Positions 10,930-21,465 of a stretch of 64,000 nt of DNA are shown piece by piece. The notes below the pieces were generated by a model. It ran no database searches and had not been told where the DNA came from. It saw only the letters and a program-made list of their open reading frames with translations. Each line of letters starts with the position of its first letter. Within the stretch, counting starts at the first letter, position 1. Source of the stretch: Adiantum capillus-veneris (Eukaryota > Streptophyta > Polypodiopsida > Polypodiales > Pteridaceae); the NCBI GenBank assembly GCA_014529385.2, contig CM043965.1, positions 11,706,412 through 11,770,411 on the forward strand, given 5' to 3'. Position numbers and translations under genes: made by a program.

Positions 10930-11330
10930 CAAAGTTGCGGCGGTGGACCAACGAGCTCAGAATCATCTCAGCTCAGGACCTCAAGAAGGCGAGGCTACAG
11001 GTCGGGCGTATGCGGGCCTACGCAGTGGCATACGTGGATGGCGAAGAGGACGACAATATGAAGGCCCAGATAGGAGTGGATGAGCACGGAGGCGAGAATC
11101 CGAACGACGTCATTTCGCTCAGCGTGAGGGAGGCGCAGCTATGGAAAGACTCACTGGCCTGCCTGCTAACAGTTGACATCTACAGTAGGGGCAGACGACT
11201 GCCGGTGGGCACTGCGAGAAGGGGCTCCGCCCACCACCTTCTACAGCCCCATCCAGTGCTTGGAATTCTGGGTGTGGCTGCCGTCCGGCGAGCCACATGG
11301 CATCCTCAACGTCCGGATCCCCCCTCTGGT
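10930..11330 (+). pseudogene. C2-domain protein relic, SRC2-like
   Basis: The plus reading RRWTNELRIISAQDLKKARL, GRMRAYAVAYVDG and VDEHGGENPND follows the start of plant SRC2-like C2 proteins (L.L.VISA.DLK....GKMD.YAVV.I.GD..., ...VD..GGTNP.W). LTVDIYSRGRRLPVGTARRG aligns with LVFEI..R...GDKPVGEV, and after a frame change near 11235-11260 FWVWLPSGEPHGILNVRI matches YAVRLPSGKPKGTLNFS. SRC2-type proteins are small membrane-associated Ca2+/phospholipid-binding proteins. There is no in-frame ATG: a TGA precedes the first codons, and the C2 is split by a frameshift. It is GC-rich compared with its surroundings, as a former exon would be. A spliced gene is possible, but the frame change without clear splice signals favours a relic. 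Confidence 0.65.
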
Positions 11331-11439
11331 GATTCGCAGGAAATTTTGGCTCTGCCTTCACTCCCTCTGCCCACTTCCTTCACGCCGGCCGCTCCCCCCT
11401 GCTGACTTGCATGCCCGCTGCCGCTCTCTCTCCCCAGCT

Positions 11440-11607
11440 GACCATGCAGACTTTCACTTTCGATGTCTAGTGCAGCTAGCTTTCTCCTTTTAAAATCCTC
11501 TTCTTCTTCTTCTTCTTCTTCTTCTTCTTCCTCTCTCTCTCTGTCTCTCTCTCTCTCGCCCTCACACCCTATAATGGCAAAGGTCCCTCTGTGTGAGTGC
11601 ATGCCTC

Positions 11608-11643
<36 letters not shown>

Positions 11644-12110
11644 CAAAGGCTGCTTGGGTGTTAATAGGAGACAAGGAAAAATGCAAATAGGAGGAGGCAT
11701 GTGCGTAAGGAGAAAAGGCATGCGTGGAGTGGGTGGGATTGAGAATGCAAGCATGGGCGTTGTGGGTAGGATGAAGGGAGGTATGGGGAAGGCGATTGTT
11801 AGACGAAGAGGAGGGAGAGAATAAGGGAATCTTTAGACTAATTTATTTTTTAAAGTGTACAAGTATATAGTATATAGTTTTTTTTTTAGAGAGAGAGAAG
11901 TATGTGCCAACGTTTTAAAAAACTCTCTAAGAGAGAGTATGTGTTAGTAGAGTATGGGATAGTTTCCTACGACGTTAACACTCTCTTCTTCTTCTTCTTC
12001 TTCCTCCCCTTCCTCTCTCTCTCTCTCTGTCTCTCTCTCTCTCACACACACACACACATACACACACACACACACACACGGTTTTGGTCACACACACAAG
12101 CACACAGAGA
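11440..12110. repeat. Cluster of microsatellites
   Basis: (CTT)n at about 11498-11530, CT-rich 11531-11560, (TG)n 11612-11641, TTC/CT/CA tracts 11980-12079. Open frames across these are artefacts of the repeats. 11890-11945 contains a degenerate AACTCTCT...AGAGAGAGT palindrome that recalls the hairpin at 10652. Confidence 0.85.
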
Positions 12111-12721
12111 TGCAAGTGGGAAATGGTTCATCTATTATACTTTCTCCGTGGAGGACGTAGTGGCGGCTGCGACGGCATTTTGGCAAGCAAAGAGGCCAGT
12201 TGAGGCTGCGTCCACTTGGTGGGAGGCGTTGAAGAGAAGATCCTCCATCAGCAGTCCACCTACAGAGCTGAGAGCCACAGAGACGACGTCAAAGCAAGCA
12301 GGGGTGCAAGCAAGAGTTACAGAAGAGTACGTACTAGTGCTACTATTAAGAAAAGCAAGCATGGCACCGTCTTGCTGTGACAACTTGGTGTTCTTGATCT
12401 TCATCATCACTTCCTCAGGGAGAGATTTCGTTGATCATCAGTCCCCGCCCTCGCTTCATCTTCATCGCTTGTTGCCTCGCCAAAGATCCTTTATCCTCCT
12501 TTATTATACCTCCTGAATCCCGACCCTAAGTAATGTATGTTTGCGCATTCAAATATTTAGCCTGCATGTATGTAACTACGATTTTAGAGAGTAGGGGGAT
12601 ATATTAAAAAATGGGGGGGGGGGGGGGTGGTGAGGTGCATATCAGAAAAGTGAAAGGGTGGTGGGGAGGGAGGGAATCTTTCCAACTAATAATACAATTT
12701 ATTTAAATGTGAGCCATATGT

Positions 12722-12755
<34 letters not shown>

Positions 12756-12870
12756 GCGATTTCGCAGTTGCGCCTCTTCGGTCTCCTTTTGCTGCCTCTA
12801 CCTGTCCCCACCAGAAGTTATGAATTCTTGCATCGCAGGAGCGTGTGCTTCCCCTCCCCTACCTCGCTTA
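12111..12870. other. Unassigned, with a GC-rich stretch and a poly-G run
   Basis: 12130-12420 is GC-richer than its surroundings and open on both strands, as a former exon might be, but I recognise no protein. A run of about 15 G lies at 12613-12627 and a (GA)n tract at 12724-12752. The right edge ends in GCTTA, the target site of the next element. Confidence 0.4.
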
Positions 12871-13122
12871 TGTTGGGTCCAAGCCCTTTTCGGTCAGCCG
12901 CCGTGAGAAAAGCCTCTTATAAGCATGCAGGAGAGACTCACTTAGAGCTCAAGTTCTGCATGGTTTTTTGTGGCTTTATATCCTTTGTAAGGCTTATATA
13001 CAATGAAAAATAACAATAGAAGTAGCGTGTTCTCTTTTGCAAGCAGTGTCGACCTCTCTCTCTTTCTCTCTCTCGCTTTCTCTGTTGTAGCACACCATGG
13101 CTCCCTAGCCGCCTTCCCAACA
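12871..13122 (+). repeat. 5' LTR of the second gag-only element
   Basis: 252 bp. It contains a CTTATAAGC box and a CT-rich tail (13050-13080). The primer site starts two bases after its end. Partner: 14911-15159. Confidence 0.92.
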
Positions 13123-13651
13123 ACTGGTATCAGAGCCCTACCGGGCCTCGGCTCTTGGATCTCGACTCAAGCTCATGGGTACAGCCGCCTGTAGAGAAGA
13201 AGCACGTCTGTCGAGCTACAACAAAACCGAGAAAAGACGGCATCAATAGCTTCGCCCTGGCATGCTGATGTTTTCTCGACTCTGAAGCATCTCCTAAGTC
13301 GGCTTCTACAGCCCGCTTGAAGCGCAATCAACTTGCCCTCCATCTACCTGCGCTATATACAGAGAATTGAAAAAGCCAAATTTTACCTTTGGTTTCACAC
13401 ACAGTTTTTTATATTTTACAAATAGCCATTGGAATTATGTATTTAAGCCGTGTTTCCCACATGTAAGCTCATATTGCTCCGCCGATGCGCTATAGTTTTG
13501 TACCTTATTTTAGAGTTTCTTCTCATAAATTGTTACCAAAGTTGCTTCTCAAAAATTCAACTGCTGCAAATTGACTCAAATTAAATTCAATTGTTTCCGT
13601 CTCTTTGATGGACATTTTTGCCAGCATAAAGCTATCCTTTGCATATTGAAT

Positions 13652-14551
13652 ATGGCATCAAAAGTCGACAAGTTCAATGGATCCGGCTTCCATACTTGGC
13701 AGATCAAAGTTAAAGGCTATTTGATGCGCAAAAACCTATGGAACATGGTCAAGCCTCTCGCAGCCGATGAATCTGGCACATCCGCTGCAGTTACAAGGGC
13801 ATTATCTGCTGAGCTACAAAGGAAAGACGAACAAGATTTTGGTATCATTGTAACCTCCTTAGAAGACGATTTTATTCATTATTTGGACGATGTTGATTCT
13901 TCAAGTGCTGCTTGGATAGAGTTAGAGAAGCTGTTCGGTGCCAAAGCTAAGTATTCAAAAATGAGTTTAAAAATGGAATTATATTCCATCCGCATGCGTG
14001 AAAATGAAAACATTGCAGCTTTAGCCAATAGACTGAAGAGTATTAAAACTCAACTTGTTTATGTTGAAGCTCCAGTACCAGAAGAAGATCTCATAGCCAT
14101 TTTGTTAAAAAGTTTGACTGACAAATTTCATCAGATTGTTACTGTTTTAAAAGAGAAAGATCCACTGCCCTCCTTGGATGGTATCATCAATTCATTACAG
14201 GAAGAAGAACGCAGGGTACCTAGTACCAATTCTACTATTTTTCCCAATGCATATATAGTCTCGAATGCCGTATCCCCCACTTGTTCTTCTGATACTTCCA
14301 GTGCATATGCAGTCACTAAATGTGTTGCTACAGCAGCTTCATCTCAACCATTCAATGGAACCAGATCTTGTGCCATTTGTGGGTGCAACAATCATCAGAC
14401 GAAAGACTGTTTCAAGAAGAATCCTTGTGTTCATTGTGGTAAAACAAATCATCCGTCAAATAGATGCTTTCAAAAGGGTAAAAATCAAATTCATGTAGTC
14501 GAGGGAGACATTGAATCTCCAATATATTCTGTTGACGAGGAAGCTTTTTAG
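13652..14551 (+). CDS. Copia-type gag polyprotein with two CCHC knuckles
   Basis: I chose the ATG at 13652 (MASKVDKFNGSGFHTWQIKV), which opens with the usual FNG...W start of Copia gag. An upstream in-frame ATG at 13571 would add 27 residues with no family match. The 299-residue product has a UBN2-type RNA-binding gag body and then two zinc knuckles with correct C-x2-C-x4-H-x4-C spacing: CAICGCNNHQTKDC and CVHCGKTNHPSNRC. It ends IESPIYSVDEEAF with a stop at 14549-14551. In full-length Copia elements a protease follows here; none does. Its expected role is to coat and package the element's RNA in cytoplasmic particles. The frame is completely open, unlike the related broken gag at 2677-3434. 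Confidence 0.88.
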   Translation: MASKVDKFNGSGFHTWQIKVKGYLMRKNLWNMVKPLAADESGTSAAVTRALSAELQRKDEQDFGIIVTSLEDDFIHYLDDVDSSSAAWIELEKLFGAKAKYSKMSLKMELYSIRMRENENIAALANRLKSIKTQLVYVEAPVPEEDLIAILLKSLTDKFHQIVTVLKEKDPLPSLDGIINSLQEEERRVPSTNSTIFPNAYIVSNAVSPTCSSDTSSAYAVTKCVATAASSQPFNGTRSCAICGCNNHQTKDCFKKNPCVHCGKTNHPSNRCFQKGKNQIHVVEGDIESPIYSVDEEAF

Positions 14552-14910
14552 ATCAACTCTTTTCATGTTGTTTAGTCAAAATAAATTGTACGGGCTATAG
14601 ACACTGCCACACATAAGTGGTAAGACCTCCCAAAACATATGTTCTCAAGTCCTATTTTGTTACCACTTCTCATGAGGTTACTGAGTACACCTTAAACCCA
14701 AGGTTTGGCAGTGGACCAAAAACTCCATTTTTGGTAGCTAATTTTTTGACCTACACCCTATCTGTTCAAGGGGGGGTTTATCATAGCACCAGGTTATGGA
14801 TACACCAAAAATCCTTGGTTGTGAGAAAACCTAAAACTCACGGTTGACGAGTACACCAAAAACTCCAGGTATCATGAGTTGCTTGTCCAGTTCGGGCTTG
14901 AGGGGGGGAT

Positions 14911-15159
14911 TGTTGGGTCCAAGCCCTTTTCGGTCAGCCGTGGGAAAAGCCTCTTATAGGCATGCAGTAGAGACTCAGTTAGAGCTCAAGTTTTGCATGG
15001 TTTTTTGTGGCTTTATATCCTTTGTAAGGCTTATATACAATGAAAAATAACAATAGCAGTAGCGTGTTCTCTTTTGCAAGCAGTGTCGACCTCTCTCTCT
15101 TTCTCTCTCTTGCTTTCTCTGTTGTAGCACACCATGGCTCCCTAGCCGCCTTCCCAACA
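14911..15159 (+). repeat. 3' LTR of the second gag-only element
   Basis: 249 bp direct repeat of 12871-13122, preceded by a TTGAGGGGGGGAT purine tract and followed by the GCTTA duplication. The interval 14552-14910 between gag and this LTR is non-coding and contains several CCAAAAACTCC-like repeats. Confidence 0.92.
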
Positions 15160-15388
15160 GCTTAGTCCAACAACCACCACGATTCTTCACACTTGATGCT
15201 TAATCAGGTTGGGGTAAAACCTACTCAAGCCGCAACATGCAAAAGATCTTCTTGTGACAGAGTCCAAGGTTGGGTAACACACATCAGCACAAATATGTTG
15301 ATCCTACATCATGCACGATCTCCGCCTTCTCAGCCTCTTTTCTTCTAGGCTTCCCTCGCCCATATGCGATCCCCTCCTCCTCCTCCTC

Positions 15389-15447
<59 letters not shown>

Positions 15448-15547
15448 AGAAAAGTCCACACCAGCGCGAGCTCTTTCAAGGACTTTTCTTTTAAAGAGAT
15501 TGAGAGAGAGCGAGGAGAGAGAAAGAGAGGGGGAGGGGTTGGAAAAA
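15160..15547. repeat. Spacer with (CT)n microsatellite
   Basis: (CT)n of about 25 units at 15393-15444, followed by GA-rich DNA. No gene. The overlapping Ser/Leu-rich open frames come from the repeat. Confidence 0.8.
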
Positions 15548-16490
15548 AACCTAGGTTTAGTGTAATCCCACCTGCAAATTTTGAGATTTATCTCTAAATT
15601 TTAAATTTGAAAGTGAGAAAACCTACAAAATTTAGAGAAATTTAGCATTATTTGGTGTAAAAACCTTCAAATTAGTCAGTGTACCACTAAAATTCTCATA
15701 GGTAGGTTTGCCAAGTTTTCAGAACAAAGTTTTTCTTGAGCACTAGTCCCTGCGTGAAAGAGTCGGCATCTCTTTCAAAGAGATTTTTTGAAGGGTTTTG
15801 TTTATACTAAACAGTTGTTGAAAATGACGACGGTTGAACTTGAGGACCTTCTTACCTCATCTATTGTGAGTTCCCTTGCCCAACTCCTTCAAAATCAAGT
15901 TTTTCAATGATTAGGACCCTTAGATTTGCCTTTCCTAGCCAACACAGTTGTCTCAACATGGCACAATGTTGTTTGTTGTAGCACAACCAACCTCCCAGTT
16001 GCCCCTTGGAGGGGGTCACCTTATGGGGTGCTAAGGACCAAGGCCTGGGCCACATCATTCTGCAAGAGAACACATGCAATTCTAGACTACCATCCATTTG
16101 AATTGCTATGAGACATTGATGGACGTACAACTCCCAAGCAATAGATAGAATACAAACAAAAATGGAGGGCCAAGCCGCATTAGGAAAAGAATTCCAAAGG
16201 ACTACAATGACAATCATACACCATAGCTCTAAGAAATGTATTCAGCACAGGGGCATCACATGCTGGGTGGGTAATCTCGATCGAGGCATGATGGACAACT
16301 CAGCAGAGTAGGAACCCCAAGCAATCTAGGAACTTTGAGTTGTGCTCATATAAACATGGAAAATTTAAGAGAATGTTTTTACACTAAATTTCTCTAAAGT
16401 CTGTAGGTTTATTCACCTTCTACTTTGAATTTTGAAGATAAATCTCAAAATTTGTAGGTGGAATTACACTTAATCTAGGTTTCTATCGAT
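15548..16490. mobile_element. Putative non-autonomous DNA element with ~115-bp terminal inverted repeats
   Basis: 15548-15662 and 16372-16490 are inverted copies of each other. Both read AACCTAG.TTAAGTGTAAT-like at the outer edge, then CACCT.CAAATTTTGAGATTTATCT, and further in TTTAGAGAAATTTAG, with some substitutions and an 11-bp indel. About 710 bp lies between. That interior has a 118-codon minus-strand open frame (15861-16217) without recognisable domains. The exact ends and target duplication are unclear. A foldback or MULE-like derivative is plausible. Confidence 0.6.
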
Positions 16491-17280
16491 ATGGGTAGGT
16501 GAAAGAGAACTAGCATGTGGACAAAGTTGTCATAAGAAAGTTTTTCATAGCTTTATCCAACCTTGCACGTTCTTCTATCGAAGCACTCTTTTATAATCCC
16601 CCACTATTACCACCTCCCTTGACACGTTTGTCGCCACCACCTTTGACAACACCACTAACTCCCACTCCTCCGCCCCCCCCCCCCCCCAAAAAAAAAAAAA
16701 AAGGCTACCTATGATGGTGTGATCCAAACTTTAATATATACCATGATGTGGATTTTCTCAAAAGAATAGCCTCATTGCAATAATAGAATTATTTTCAAGT
16801 TTCCACCGTTTTCTCTACAGTAACTTAAAATGCATAGTATGTTATTGTACATCAACCCACAATAACTTGAGGTAGAGCAAGAGAGAGGAGAAGAAGAAGT
16901 GAAGAGAAGCTTAAGCTCCCAAACTCTCCTTATTTGTGAGATTTGTTCGAGTGGCAACAAGGAATAGGAGATTTATATCCATTGGAATCATGGTGCGACT
17001 ATTCCCAACAAGGATCAATGTGTTAGAAATGAGCTTCCAATATCTGAGGGCAACTAGTTCCAAGAAGAGGAATATGAACATGCCATTGTATGGGTTCCAA
17101 TCATTCTAGCCCATCAAAGGAAACATCTACCAAACCCTTGTTCAAGGGGTTTTTTTGGACAAAAATTTGTGGTCGTTTTACCATTAAAATTAGTTGTAAT
17201 CTTGTTTTAGTTTTTTTTTGTGCTTGAAGCCACCTAAAAAATCATGTTTGGTTTTTGTTTTTTATAGTGTGCCTTGGCTA
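16491..17280. other. No gene seen; poly-C/poly-A junction
   Basis: A run of C followed by a run of A occupies about 16674-16702. The rest is ordinary AT-rich DNA with no recognisable coding relic. Confidence 0.45.
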
Positions 17281-18220
17281 GTCTTGCTCGTTTTAGGGAT
17301 AGCTCGAAAAATCTCGCTCGAGATTTGAGATTCCTCCACCCAAAAGGGTAAAGAGGGACACCACTAAGTAGGAGCTTCTGACACTTCTACACATTCTTTT
17401 AGCAAGAGGAGGTGATTAGGGGAGGTATGGGGCTGATTTTGGCAACAAGAAGCCTCCAAACTCTATATAAAGGGCATTTCCACTCAGTTCTACACACACT
17501 TCAACACACTTTGGTGAAGGGATCTTTGATGTTGTGGTAAACAACTTGGTGACTACCGCATCGAAGTTTTGAGAGATCAATAATTCCAAAGCATATTTGG
17601 GTAATATAAATCTATTATTTAATCAATTTAATATCAATCTCTTTTCTCAATTATAATCCTTTCCCATTGCTGTCAAATTATTATTCAATTGGAATCCTTT
17701 TCAATTACTATCATATTATTATTATTATTCTTGAAATTGAAATCATTTCCAATTGCTAATCTAGTATCAAATTCTATACTCTTATTTACAATCCTTAATT
17801 GAAAATCAACAATCATTATACCTAGTTTATGATAATTTCTATACATTACAAAGTAATAAATGTCTCACTGCTCGATTACATAATCAATTGTATTGACTGC
17901 GTGCACAATTATTCATCAATATAACATAGATGCTTGCATGAATTAGCTAACCATATTCAAGAATTTTGTCCGACTAAAAGGATGGATTGTTCTTGCAAGT
18001 AGATATAAGTGATTAATCATGTGATTATTGTATAGGTTATAACACAGGTTTATCATAAGATTATGACAGGATTAAGCAAATATATGTTTTTGGTTTGATG
18101 TGTGTAATAACCATATACGTTTTGAAATTACATCGTTTATAATCATTTACTATACTTCCATTGGATTCTTATACTTTAGCTTACAACTTCTCAAGTTAAG
18201 TTACATATCTAGTAGTGGGA
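17281..18220 (+). promoter_or_regulatory. Promoter-like segment with TATA box
   Basis: CTATATAAAGGG at about 17463-17474 is a strong plant TATA box. It is followed by a CA-rich start-like region (CACACACTTCAACACAC) and about 700 bp of AT-rich leader before the ATG at 18221. This may be a host promoter or the U3/R part of an LTR; I found no second copy in the window. Confidence 0.4.
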
Positions 18221-18358
18221 ATGGCACCCAAGAGAACTCGCCATGGTGGATCACACGATCACAAAGCCGGAACCAGTAATGATAAAGGCAAAGGAAAGGT
18301 CTGGATGAATGAGAATGTGTTACTTATCCCACAAAGTGATATTTTTACCCAAGAACAG
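18221..18358 (+). CDS. Candidate short first exon, basic N-terminus
   Basis: The ATG at 18221 is in good context (GGGAATGGC). The frame reads MAPKRTRHGGSHDHKAGTSN, continues KGKGKVWMNENVLLIPQSD and ends at T-Q-E-Q against a consensus-like splice donor (CAG/GTAGGA at 18359). A short Lys/Arg-rich start of this kind is common in Ty3 ORFs and also in nuclear proteins. I see no matching downstream exon in the next 2 kb. It may be the start of a host gene, a captured fragment, or the gag start of a Ty3 element. Confidence 0.35.
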
Positions 18359-19961
18359 GTAGGAAACTTCTTTTTGATTTAATGCATCATGAGTAATTAG
18401 GAAGTAGAAAACTACCTAAACAATCCCAATTTGAAACCACATCAATTGAACTTGTTAATTTTCTTTTACTTGTATCAATATGAAAGGACTATTTGAGGAT
18501 ATATTGTCTGAAGTAAGAAAGGAATATTTGCTTAGTAGGAAAACTCTTGAACCTTCTTCATTCAAAAATCCTATATCGATATAGTCAAAACTCTCTTTGA
18601 TATCCAGGAAGGAGGGCTTAGCGGAGTGAATGCTAAAGCACTGAATCTGGATAGACGCATCTTGCGGGTTTGTGCACATAATGGAAGATAGTACTTGCGG
18701 ATTTGTGCCCTGGTGGCAAGTTAGCCATTGGGGGTTTGTGCTCAGATTGCAGAACAATTTAATTGTAAGGGCAACTAAAGACATGGGAGAAATAAACTCT
18801 TACTAAGAGGAGTGAACTCTTGGGGTTTGAATATTTTAATGAAGAAGGGTCATATGTTGTTTTTCTTTTAAAGAAGATTGTCTTGGTACTAATTTGACAA
18901 TGTTTGAAGGGTTGTTTTAACAAACTTGTGATGGAAAAGAAATTTTGTGTATGAACAATCATGTATTAGTAATTAGAAAACAAGTTAAAAATTGTGAGGG
19001 ATGGAAAGTGAGGACTGGCTCAGGTTGCCAGTCAAGGATGGGTAGTCTTGATTAGTTGAGAAACTCTCAAGTCCCTCTATTAGCAGAAATGAAACTAGAG
19101 ACTCATCATGCCAAGAGTCGAAATGCCCCAATTGTACGTACATATAAAAATTATGAAGAAAAAGGCATTTAGAGTTTCTTTCTTTTGGAAGGTGAGAATT
19201 AGGAACGTTAAATTATTGTGTTAGCTCATGCTTTCCTTATGAGACAAAGCCAAGAAACATTTCCAATGGCTCGTACTCAAGTTACTTGGTGACGAGAATC
19301 TATCCATTAAAAATCTTGTCTATCTGACCATGGTTTTCTCAATCGATTAGGACCTAACAACATGTCAAGTACCCTCCTATTGCCAAATGGATTTGGTAAC
19401 AGGGAGGAGACCTCACACCAAATAAACCTTGAGCTCCATCCCCAACAAATCTAACCAAATCATGTACACAATGAAATGATGGATACCTTCTTGTCAATGA
19501 ATCTATTGGATAAATGCTTCCATCTACCAAAAGGTTAATGTGTTTCTGTTTTTCATTGCGAAGTCTATTAGCTTCTTCTACATCTCTAAGAGCTGTTTTG
19601 CTTACGCTTCTTGTAGTTGCATTTTTGTTTAATATTTAGGAAACTTATGGTTCAAGATGTGACTTGGAGGAGACATGAGAAGACAATACATTGTATCTTT
19701 GAGAGAGAGAATACAAAGTATAGATGAAAGTCTGAGTAAGATCAATGGCGAGGCAACCTTGACAAGAGAAAAAAACCAAAGAAGAAAAGAAAGAAGTTGA
19801 ATAAAGAGACAAGAGGAAGAAGAACAAAGACGAAGAATTGATATTCAAAAGGTGAGTTGCAATGAAAACAATAACAATCTCTTAATGAACAAAAAAAACG
19901 ACACAAAAATGATTCTTACTTCATTTGTAAAGATATTTTTAATGATATGCTTTAAATGTAT
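18359..19961. other. No gene seen
   Basis: AT-rich DNA. A short motif like TTGCGGGTTTGTGC recurs three times at 18661, 18693 and about 18728. No coding relic is recognised. Confidence 0.4.
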
Positions 19962-20245
19962 CAGATGCTCTCTAATCTCGATAATTGTATATTTGGAGTT
20001 TTTTTACCACAAGACCTTCGTTAAATTAAAACTTAATCACTTTCTTTTTTCCTCCTCTTTCGCCCTACCTAAGTACAAAAACAAAAAATAAATGCAACAG
20101 ATGCTCTCTAATCTCAATAATTGTATATTTAGAGTTGTTTTGACCACAAGACCTTTGTTAAATTCAAACTTAATCACTTTCTTACACAACCCTTTTTTCC
20201 TCCTCTTTCGCCTTGTTGAAGTACAAGAAACAAAAAACAAAATAT
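19962..20245. repeat. Tandem duplication, 136-bp unit
   Basis: 19962-20097 and 20098-20245 are two copies beginning CAGATGCTCTCTAATCTC and continuing to CCTCCTCTTTCGCC.TA/TTG..AAGTACAA, with a ~12-bp insertion (CACAACCC region) in the second. Confidence 0.85.
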
Positions 20246-21465
20246 CCAAATAAATGCCCAGCTTCACCAAGGCATGTTTCACAAAGCAAAAAAGAAAGCT
20301 TTTGCGTTTCTACTCCATTATTCATGTAGCCTCTCTCTACAACTGCCACACCTTTTGCCTTAATTGACTATAAATCACAATTCTTAAGTTCTTGAAGCCT
20401 TGTTTCCAAATAGAGAAAGAAATATGGTGAAATGAATAGATGTAGGGATAATGAGAAATCAAGAAAGAGACGAGGGGAAACAGCAAATAAGTTCATCCAA
20501 GACATGTAGAAGAAGTTACGATTCTACCTCAAGAGATTGCACCATGACTTCGCGCAAATAAGCCACAATTATGGAAAATGTCCCAAGATTACTTTGGATT
20601 GTGTACATAACATAGTGCAAGAAGAATAATGCAGCACAAATAACTGTAAAAGATTTCTTTCCTGCAAGCCAACTACAAGTTTTGCAAAGACATTTCTTTT
20701 TGCCTGTATTTGTTGAGTCACCAAGAACAGACAACACAATGCATTTCACCTAAACAGCTTCATGAAAGAAGACGACACAACCCATTTCATCTAAAGAGCT
20801 TCATGAATGCATCCAGCTTCAAGCTTCATGCAATTGATGTTACATGGCCTTTTTAACAGACTGCATCCACAAAATACTGCACCTTAAAAAGCGAAGGCGA
20901 ATTCAGATATTAATAACTAGGACATGTCTAACTAAAAGCCAAAGTAGGCAAAAGTCCTTTGGCACATCAAGCACAGAAACAAAGGGTACATTATAAAGAT
21001 AGCTCATCATAAACTGTAAATTCCCTTCAACAGAGCTGACTTTCGCAAATGTCCTCCATTATAAGGCAGTAATACAGCCTATCATAAGTTACATCACTAC
21101 CAGCACTGCAGGGAGAAGAACCATGGCCTTCACCATTGGTTAACCACCAAGTGATCTGGCCAAACAGAAGCTCACCAAAAAACTCAAAGTTGGTAAAACA
21201 CCAGAAAAACAAATCAGCCAGACGGGTGAAAAGAGGCTGCCCAGTGCCTACTTCTTGATACAATCAAACGTTTCGACTTTCTCTTCAGAGAAATCTGAGC
21301 TAAATTGCGGGAACCTAAAAAAGACAAAGATATGATAAGAAGTCCCTTTAGAGACAGCCTCAGACAGCTGAACTGTAGACAAATACAGCACAACATTGCT
21401 CATATTAACGATTCCCCCATGAGCAGCTGTGCACATCGACCCATGCTTCTCTCAATGCATCATCA
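20246..21465. other. Likely 3' flank of the CCCH gene
   Basis: Downstream (minus sense) of the CCCH zinc-finger gene. The first several hundred bases may be its 3' UTR. The minus-strand open frames at 21027-21263 and 20516-20749 have no domain and are not called. Confidence 0.4.

Larger units (their letters stand above)
12871..15159 (+). mobile_element. Non-autonomous gag-only LTR element (TR-GAG type), second copy, intact gag
   Basis: LTRs 12871-13122 and 14911-15159 both begin TGTTGGGTCC and end CCCAACA, differing at under ten positions plus a 3-bp indel. GCTTA flanks both sides (12866-12870 and 15160-15164). The initiator-Met primer site TGGTATCAGAGC is at 13125-13136 and a G-rich polypurine tract ends at 14910, against the 3' LTR. 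The 1.8-kb interior encodes one complete gag and nothing of pol. All cis-acting parts for retrotransposition are present, so trans-mobilisation by a full Copia element is the likely mode. High LTR similarity and the open gag point to a fairly recent insertion. Confidence 0.92.

Noticed and set aside
15861-16217. 118-codon minus-strand ORF within the inverted-repeat element
   Set aside because: No family resemblance and no start context; not called as a gene.
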